Assembly: GCA_020629775.1 (NCBI GenBank)
Contig: JAHDCP010000001.1
Location: 28,328-92,327 of the forward strand
DNA length: 64,000 nucleotides
Reading direction: 5' to 3'
Source of the DNA: Planktomarina sp.
Lineage (GTDB): Bacteria > Pseudomonadota > Alphaproteobacteria > Rhodobacterales > Rhodobacteraceae
Of this stretch, positions 57,929-64,000 are shown one piece after another. The position numbers and the translations under genes are program-made. The notes under the pieces are model-generated. The model had not been told where the DNA came from and made no database searches. It saw only the letters and a list, made by a program, of their open reading frames with translations. The stretch's first letter is position 1. Every line of letters starts with the position of its first letter.

Positions 57929-58061
57929 TTGACCATTGCACGACGCGCGCCTAGCCTGTCCTCAGTCGGCTAGTCCGACAGGGAGAATGAAAATAATGGG
58001 CCTTCACCGCTGGTGGAGGCCTTATTTGTTCAAATCCTCCCAAAAAAGCTTCACTTTTTTA
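57929..58061 (+). ncRNA. Candidate small RNA or structured leader upstream of ialB
   Basis: TTGACC-N17-TAGCCT, hairpin GTCGG/CCGAC, hairpin GGCCTtCACC-gct-GGTGgAGGCC, AAAAAAG...CTTTTTT end. Confidence 0.35.
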
Positions 58062-58137
58062 TGTGGCCCCAAAATTCCCCACTGACACCATGGTTTTCCG
58101 GTGATAGCACGTCTTCAAAATATCGGGAGATATCATC

Positions 58138-58785
58138 GTGAAAACAAACGCACTATTGGCTTTGGTTCTTGCTGGAACCCTGGGGCTTTCATCAACTGCG
58201 ATTGCACAAGAAACAGCAACAACAGAGACTGACACAGCTTCTTCAGAAACCGAAACCGCTTCAGAAGAACCAGCGCAAACTGAGCAGACGACCGCCGGTG
58301 GTGAGTTGAGCCTGGGTGAAGAAGTCAACGAAGGTCCCAAAGTTGGCCAACGGTATGCCCGCGCAGAATTCAACGACTGGCTGATCCAATGTGTCAAAAC
58401 CGAAAACGGCAATGACCCTTGCAACATGTTCCAGTTGCTGCGCGATACAGAAGGTAACCCAGTGGCAGAGGTTGTAATGCAACCGCTTTCAGGTCAAGGC
58501 CAAGCCATTGCTGGGGCAAATGTTGTTACCCCGTTAGAAACGCTGCTAACAGCACAACTCAGCATCGCAGTGGATGCTGGCAAAGCCAAAAGATACCCGT
58601 TTTCCTTTTGCACAAAGCAAGGCTGCGTATCACGCATCGGCCTGACGGCCAATGATTTGGCGTCTTACAAACGCGGAAACGAAGCTAAGGTTGTGATGGT
58701 GCCAGCAGGCGCGCCTGACAAACCCGTTCAATTGACAATGTCTTTGGCCGGCTTCACGGCCGCATACGACAGTCTTTCAAAGTAA
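58138..58785 (+). CDS. Invasion-associated locus B (IalB) family protein
   Basis: Signal peptide; KVGQRYARAEFNDWLIQCVKTENGNDPCNMFQLL. Confidence 0.88.
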   Translation: MKTNALLALVLAGTLGLSSTAIAQETATTETDTASSETETASEEPAQTEQTTAGGELSLGEEVNEGPKVGQRYARAEFNDWLIQCVKTENGNDPCNMFQLLRDTEGNPVAEVVMQPLSGQGQAIAGANVVTPLETLLTAQLSIAVDAGKAKRYPFSFCTKQGCVSRIGLTANDLASYKRGNEAKVVMVPAGAPDKPVQLTMSLAGFTAAYDSLSK

Positions 58786-58790
58786 ATATA

Positions 58791-58835
58791 TTGAACGCGG
58801 TGTTACGCAGCTTTAAGCGCCAGTACCGCGTTCAA
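58791..58835. terminator. Hairpin spanning the convergent ends of ialB and KAS genes
   Basis: TTGAACGCGGT...ACCGCGTTCAA 11-bp perfect arms. Confidence 0.55.
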
Positions 58836-60011
58836 CCCTCCAAACGCGAAGGCGTTTGACAACGTGGCCGTTACCTTGGCGTCACGGGCCACATTGGGCA
58901 CCACATCCAAAGCACATTCTGCATCCGGGGCTTCGTACCCGATGGTGGGGGCAATCACCCCGTCACGAAGGGCCATCAAGCAGGCCAGAAATTCCACCGC
59001 GCCAGTCCCACCAATAAGATGACCGTGCATAGATTTGGTGGACGAGATCATAACACTGTCCGCTTGGGCACCAAAAACATCTGCAACGGCAGCGCATTCT
59101 GTTTTGTCATTGGCGGCGGTGCCTGTACCATGGGCATTAATGTACTGCACATCCTCTGGTGCCAACTCGGCATCGCGCAACGCACCCGAAATGGCGCGCG
59201 CGGCCCCTTGTTTGGAAGGCATAACAATATCTGACGCATCCGAGGTCATGGCAAAACCCACCACTTCCGCCAGGATTTCCGCGCCGCGTGCTGTGGCATG
59301 ATCCCAATCTTCAAACACAAAGACGCCGGCCCCCTCGCCTTGTACCATGCCATTGCGGTTGGCAGAAAACGGGCGACACGCGTCCTTTGACATGACCCGC
59401 AACCCTTCCCATGCTTTGATACCCCCGAAGGTAAGCATGGCTTCCGAGCCACCAGTCAACATAGCCTTGCAAGCCCCTGATCGGATCATCTGAAAGGCAA
59501 GTCCCATGGCATGGTTAGACGATGCACAGGCCGTGGAAACGGTAAACGTTGGGCCCTTTAAATTGTGTTCCATGGACAAATGACTGACCGCGGCGTTGTT
59601 CATCAACTTAGGCACCACAAACGGGTGAACTCGGTTTTTTCCACCTTCGTAAACATCCCGGTAATTGTCGTCCCAGGTATTCATTCCACCAGCGGCAGTT
59701 CCCAAAATGGCCCCTGCTTGCACGGATAAATCACCGCTAAATGTCAGCCCAGATTGCGCAACGGCCTCGCGCGCGGCCAGCAAAGTAAATTGCGTGAATC
59801 TGTCATACAACGATATTTGCTGGCGGTTAAAATGCTCTGCCTCATCATAGTTGCCGACCTGCCCGCCAATTTTGATCGACAACCGATCTACATCGCGGAA
59901 TTGCAGGGGTTTGATGCCGCAGACGCCGTTGCGAAAAGCTGCAAAAGTTTCAGCAACATTGTGGCCCAATGCATTTATGGTTCCCGCCCCAGTGACGGCC
60001 ACACGCGCCAT
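58803..60011 (-). CDS. Beta-ketoacyl-ACP synthase (FabF-like)
   Basis: STACASSNHAMG active Cys; NAHGTGTAANDKTE; STKSMHGHLIGGTGAVE. Confidence 0.92.
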   Translation of the reverse strand: MARVAVTGAGTINALGHNVAETFAAFRNGVCGIKPLQFRDVDRLSIKIGGQVGNYDEAEHFNRQQISLYDRFTQFTLLAAREAVAQSGLTFSGDLSVQAGAILGTAAGGMNTWDDNYRDVYEGGKNRVHPFVVPKLMNNAAVSHLSMEHNLKGPTFTVSTACASSNHAMGLAFQMIRSGACKAMLTGGSEAMLTFGGIKAWEGLRVMSKDACRPFSANRNGMVQGEGAGVFVFEDWDHATARGAEILAEVVGFAMTSDASDIVMPSKQGAARAISGALRDAELAPEDVQYINAHGTGTAANDKTECAAVADVFGAQADSVMISSTKSMHGHLIGGTGAVEFLACLMALRDGVIAPTIGYEAPDAECALDVVPNVARDAKVTATLSNAFAFGGLNAVLALKAA

Positions 60012-60014
60012 GGT

Positions 60015-60272
60015 TCAGCCTTTCTCCGCCACCAATCCTTCCACAGCAGCCACAATGGCCGCCACGGAAGAGATATCGAAGCTGCTTGCACTTGGATCAT
60101 TTGCATTAAAGGGGACAGCCACATCAAACGTTTCTTCGATTACAAAGATCGTTTCCACCACGCCCATACTATCGATGCTCAGATCATCAAGCGTGCTTTC
60201 CAACGTAACATCAGACACGTCCAAAAGGGCTTGTTCAGCCAGAATTGTGATCACCTGGTCTTTGACAGACAT
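60015..60272 (-). CDS. Acyl carrier protein (specialised)
   Basis: MSVKDQVITILAEQALLD...LDDLSIDSMGVVETIFVIEE; phosphopantetheine Ser in DSM. Confidence 0.88.
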   Translation of the reverse strand: MSVKDQVITILAEQALLDVSDVTLESTLDDLSIDSMGVVETIFVIEETFDVAVPFNANDPSASSFDISSVAAIVAAVEGLVAEKG

Positions 60273-60299
60273 TGCTTCCCCCATAATTTCCACGCGGAT

Positions 60300-61397
60300 T
60301 TATGTATTCTTCTGGTCGTTTGAAACCGCTTTTTTCAAATTTGCGATATCCGACATCGCCTTTGGAAGTCTTCGCAATGACCGATTGATTTTCAATTGAT
60401 CTGCCATCTTCACAGCTGGATACCCCAAGACAACGCTTCCGGATGGCACATTTGCCAAAACCTTGGTCGCACCGCCAGTAATGACGTTGTCACCGACAAT
60501 TTTATTATCGCTGACACCAGTTTGCCCGCCCAAAACAACGTTGCGTCCAATAACGGAGCTGCCTGCGATCCCAACCTGGGCGCAAATCAAACAATCCCGC
60601 CCAATCTGAACGTTGTGACCCACCTGGACCAAGTTATCGAACTTACACCCATCCCCAATAACTGTATCGCGAATGGTTCCGCGGTCCACGCAAGAATTTG
60701 ACCCGATTTCCACATCATTGCCGATGCGCACTGAACCCAAAGAATGCACTCTAATCTGTGTTTGTGCAGCAGCATCGCCTTGGTCGCCCAGGGACTTGCG
60801 AACATTTTCAACCGTCGACGTGGCAGCTGTTGCAAAAGAAAATCCGTCGCCGCCAATCACAACACCGGGGTGGGCCATAAAGTTGTTCCCGATGCGGACA
60901 TCCGGCATGATCCGCACGCCGTCAAACAAAGTTGCGTTGGCCCCGATTTGCGCGTTTTCACCGATCGACACGTGGGCACCGATGCGGGCACCGCCCCCCA
61001 CCACAGCCCCTGCCCCGATGAAACCAAATGCCCCAATGGCGCAATCTGGCCCCACGGTTGCGGAATGGTCCACAAATGCAGTGGGATGAATATCTGGCAA
61101 TGCGCTGCGATGACGCGAATCAAAACGCTTTGTCAGGCTGGCCATAGCAAGTTTTGCGCGGCCCACAAATATGGCTGCATTCAAACCGTGGGCCCGCCAA
61201 TCTGTTCCTTCAGCGACCACAGCCGCATGCGCTTGGCCGATCGCCAGGTCCGCCAAAAAACGCGGGGCGGCCGCCAAAGCCAAATCATTCGGCCCTGCAT
61301 CCTTTGGCTCTGAAACCCCATGCACCATCAAAGAAGGGTCGCCCGCAAAGGCGACCCCAAGGTCTTCTGCAATCTCTTGGATCGAATACATTAGCAT
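60300..61397 (-). CDS. lpxD: UDP-3-O-acylglucosamine N-acyltransferase
   Basis: Hexapeptide repeats; IGNDVEIGSNSCVDRGTIRDTVIGDG. Confidence 0.95.
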   Translation of the reverse strand: MLMYSIQEIAEDLGVAFAGDPSLMVHGVSEPKDAGPNDLALAAAPRFLADLAIGQAHAAVVAEGTDWRAHGLNAAIFVGRAKLAMASLTKRFDSRHRSALPDIHPTAFVDHSATVGPDCAIGAFGFIGAGAVVGGGARIGAHVSIGENAQIGANATLFDGVRIMPDVRIGNNFMAHPGVVIGGDGFSFATAATSTVENVRKSLGDQGDAAAQTQIRVHSLGSVRIGNDVEIGSNSCVDRGTIRDTVIGDGCKFDNLVQVGHNVQIGRDCLICAQVGIAGSSVIGRNVVLGGQTGVSDNKIVGDNVITGGATKVLANVPSGSVVLGYPAVKMADQLKINRSLRRLPKAMSDIANLKKAVSNDQKNT

Positions 61398-61428
61398 TTC
61401 ATCAGCGCCCCTTAAAAGCGCTGTATGA

Positions 61429-63024
61429 TTAGCCTTGCACGGCCCGCAATGCCACCCCTTCGCGCTTCAATGCGTTCCAAATCTTCGCGTCGCGACCGTA
61501 AATATCACGGCGGAAGTTCAAACGCCCGCCTGCATTCACAAAAGCGGTCCGATAAACGATGTGCACCGGAACGGGTTCACGCAGATTAACACGGGCTTCT
61601 TTGTTGGTCTTCAGCTTGGCTTGGAAGAACCCCACTGGGTCATTGGTTTGCTTGGCCAGCAACGCATAGGCAAAGTCAAACGGGTCATTCAAGCGGATGC
61701 ACCCGTGGCTAAAAGCCCGAACTTCCCGGCTGAACAGTTTCTTGGCCGGCGTATCATGCAAATAAATGTTGTATTTATTTGGGAACATGAATTTGACCAA
61801 GCCCAAAGCATTCCCGCGGCTGGGCGGCTGGCGCATGCTGTAAGGAAAGGTCTTTTCGTCGTACTTTTTAAAGTCCACTGCACTGCGATCAATCGCACGA
61901 CCTTTGCTGTCGCGGATTTCCAAGTGGCTGACCGCATTTCGATTTTTTTGCAAAAGAGGCAGGTATTCTTTCGTGGTGATGGACCGTGGGACATACCAAC
62001 TCGGGTTGATCACCATGAATTCCATAACATCAGAAAACTCAGGGCTGCGACGATCTTCATCCTGCGCACCAATAACAGAACGCGTTTTAAATGTTTCGCG
62101 ACCACCATCCATAATGGCTGCCGAAAAATCTGTCAGGTTTACCCAAACATGGCGTTTGCCTAACGGTCGGTTAATCCACCGTTCGCGTTCCATGGCCACC
62201 ACAACAGATGACAGGCGCTGTTCCATGGATTGGTTTACTTGCGCCAAAGTCCCTGGGCCCGCCACTCCATCAGCAGACAGACCGTGGGCAGATTGAAACT
62301 GCTTAACAGCGTTGACCATGTTCTGGTCATAACTTGTCGCACTAGACCGGCGCATAAAGCCCATGGCCACCAAACGGTTGCGGAGGGCAACAACGCTGTT
62401 GCCGGATTGGCCCGGCTTCAAAGACTTGGCGCCCACTTTGGGTCCCCACCCGCCGTTGCCCAGCATTTTTTCCAGGGCCAGCTTTTCTTTCATCAAACGC
62501 GCATATTGCACAGACTTTGGCGGCAACGCCTTCAAAAACCCGGAAGGCGACGATTTGGTGAAAGCGATCAATGTTCCCAGACGACCACGATACGGGACCT
62601 TGCGGGCAATTTCACTGTCGACCCGGCTTGGCGTCAAAACGCCTGTCTGGATGTCGCGGGCATAACGCATGAACGTCAGCGTCATGATCCCTTCCATCTG
62701 GCCGCGCGCCTTCGGTCCTTTTGCCGCAGCGATGTTGCCCTTAAACTTAGCAGCATCGTAGTCACCGGCTGGCAAACCATGGGCGCCCGCCTGGGCAAAC
62801 GCCACCATAAGCGCATCACGGCGGCGGCGATCGGTGCTGTTGCGCCCCATCCAAATTGGTTTGAAACCACGCGATTTGTAGAACTTCACCGCCTCTTTAT
62901 CTTTGGCGATGGTGGCGGACAAAGCTTGCTTAAAAGCATCGGTTTGCGCAAACCCTGGAGCCGCTAAAAATACCATCACCAATGCGACAGCGAAAATACG
63001 AACAGACTGAATGGCACGATACAT
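61429..63024 (-). CDS. L,D-transpeptidase (YcbB/LdtD-like) with peptidoglycan-binding domain
   Basis: HGLSADGVAGPGTLAQVN; YlkD motif FSHGCIRLNDPFDFA. Confidence 0.92.
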   Translation of the reverse strand: MYRAIQSVRIFAVALVMVFLAAPGFAQTDAFKQALSATIAKDKEAVKFYKSRGFKPIWMGRNSTDRRRRDALMVAFAQAGAHGLPAGDYDAAKFKGNIAAAKGPKARGQMEGIMTLTFMRYARDIQTGVLTPSRVDSEIARKVPYRGRLGTLIAFTKSSPSGFLKALPPKSVQYARLMKEKLALEKMLGNGGWGPKVGAKSLKPGQSGNSVVALRNRLVAMGFMRRSSATSYDQNMVNAVKQFQSAHGLSADGVAGPGTLAQVNQSMEQRLSSVVVAMERERWINRPLGKRHVWVNLTDFSAAIMDGGRETFKTRSVIGAQDEDRRSPEFSDVMEFMVINPSWYVPRSITTKEYLPLLQKNRNAVSHLEIRDSKGRAIDRSAVDFKKYDEKTFPYSMRQPPSRGNALGLVKFMFPNKYNIYLHDTPAKKLFSREVRAFSHGCIRLNDPFDFAYALLAKQTNDPVGFFQAKLKTNKEARVNLREPVPVHIVYRTAFVNAGGRLNFRRDIYGRDAKIWNALKREGVALRAVQG

Positions 63025-63325
63025 ATGGCCAACCCTCGTTTTAACTAACTGACACCCGCTTAGACGTATGGTTAAAAAGGTCTATTCACAAAAACGGCAA
63101 CACACCAAAGTGTGGCTCAATTGCGGCAAAAGAACGGCATAATTTGTTGCGACAGAAACACAGCGTTTCGATAATTATGATTTTAGCAAATTTTCTCGAG
63201 ATAGCGCGGATTTTTTGCAACAAAACCTTTGTTTGTTTAGGATTGGCGTGTCATAAGGATCACGCATCTGGGGATTCCGTCGTGTGGCAACACAGGGCGC
63301 GGTGCAAGTGGGATATACGAAGACG

Positions 63326-63889
63326 ATGACAGGCAACACTGATTTTACACGTCGCGGCATATTGGGCGCTTTTGCAGCAACAACGATTGCTGCTGCCCCG
63401 ACTTTTTCCAATGCGGCAGGTTTTTTGCGTGGCTCCGGCGATGTGCGTCGTATTAAGATGTACTCCACCCGCACGGGTGAAAACATCGACATGATCTATT
63501 GGGTCGAAGGCCATTACATCAAAGACGCCTTGAAAGAGGTGAATTGGTTTATGCGCGATTGGCGCCAGAACGAAGCCATGCGCATGGACACACGTACCAT
63601 CGACATTATCGCCGCATCCCAACGGTTGCTACGAACCGACCAGCCATTCATGCTGTTGTCCGGCTACCGCACCCCCAAAACCAACCGTATGTTGCGGTCG
63701 CGCAGCAAAGGTGTGGCTAAGTACTCCCTTCACCTGGAAGGAAAAGCCGCTGATTTGCGCATGTCCGGACGGTCTGTGCGTCAGATCGCCCAGGCAGCCG
63801 CAAAGTGTTCCGGCGGCGGTGTTGGTAAATACTCTAGCTCCAACTTTGTGCACATGGATTGCGGCACGGTTCGGGTCTGGGGCCGCTAA
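63326..63889 (+). CDS. DUF882 / YcbK-like (peptidase M15-type) protein, Tat-like signal
   Basis: FTRRGILGAFAATTIAAAPTFSNA; LLSGYRTPKTNRML...YSLHLEGKAADLRM; GTG 63284 alternative start. Confidence 0.9.
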   Translation: MTGNTDFTRRGILGAFAATTIAAAPTFSNAAGFLRGSGDVRRIKMYSTRTGENIDMIYWVEGHYIKDALKEVNWFMRDWRQNEAMRMDTRTIDIIAASQRLLRTDQPFMLLSGYRTPKTNRMLRSRSKGVAKYSLHLEGKAADLRMSGRSVRQIAQAAAKCSGGGVGKYSSSNFVHMDCGTVRVWGR

Positions 63890-63950
63890 AAAATCACCGC
63901 AGACAAGGGATTGCCGGGACCGCAAGCGGTCTGTATAGGCAACTCAGCAC

Positions 63951-64000
63951 GCACCCATAGCTCAGCTGGATAGAGCGCTGCCCTCCGAAGGCAGAGGTCT
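63951..64000 (+). tRNA. tRNA-Arg (CCG), 5' part, truncated by window end
   Basis: GCACCCATAGCTCAGCTGGATAGAGCGCTGCCCTCCGAAGGCAG; anticodon loop CTCCGAA. Confidence 0.92.

Noticed and set aside
58021-58041. GTTCAAATCC resembling a tRNA T-loop
   Set aside because: No matching T-stem, anticodon or acceptor stem around it

Overview
This 64 kb window reads as a contiguous piece of a Rhodobacteraceae (roseobacter-type alphaproteobacterium) chromosome. It is dominated by core genes. Main blocks: pgpA(partial)-cinA, amtB, hpt, lipA, katG, an MttB-like methyltransferase, guaA, metA, ppk2, rplM-rpsI, trmFO, gluQ/hisI, recG-ligA, ctrA-sciP, mnmA. The envelope/lipid A operon runs pyrH-frr-uppS-cdsA-dxr-rseP-bamA-ompH-fabZ-lpxA-lpxI-lpxB. 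After it come miaA, an AraC regulator with a peptide-type ABC transporter, ssb, aroK-aroB, xerD, a CorC-family gene, a HerA-like ATPase, ialB, lpxD-ACP-KAS, an L,D-transpeptidase, a DUF882 gene and a truncated tRNA-Arg(CCG). I saw no prophage, transposase, CRISPR array or obvious defence island. The most interesting non-routine signal is a 37-codon single-TM peptide gene (24309-24422, minus). It lies downstream of recG, behind a perfect GTTC-N7-GTTC alphaproteobacterial LexA/SOS box, and is followed by a hairpin-rich 3' region and a strong intrinsic terminator. This suggests an SOS-induced membrane peptide (SidA/TisB-like logic). Other signals: an Irr/ICE-type palindrome at katG, a CtrA-like site between sciP and ctrA, a convergent pair of intergenic repeat elements making a MITE-like structure, AraC-type direct repeats linking a regulator to an ABC operon that lacks ATPase genes, and a candidate sRNA/leader upstream of ialB. 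All functional names rest on reading the translations; no searches could be run.
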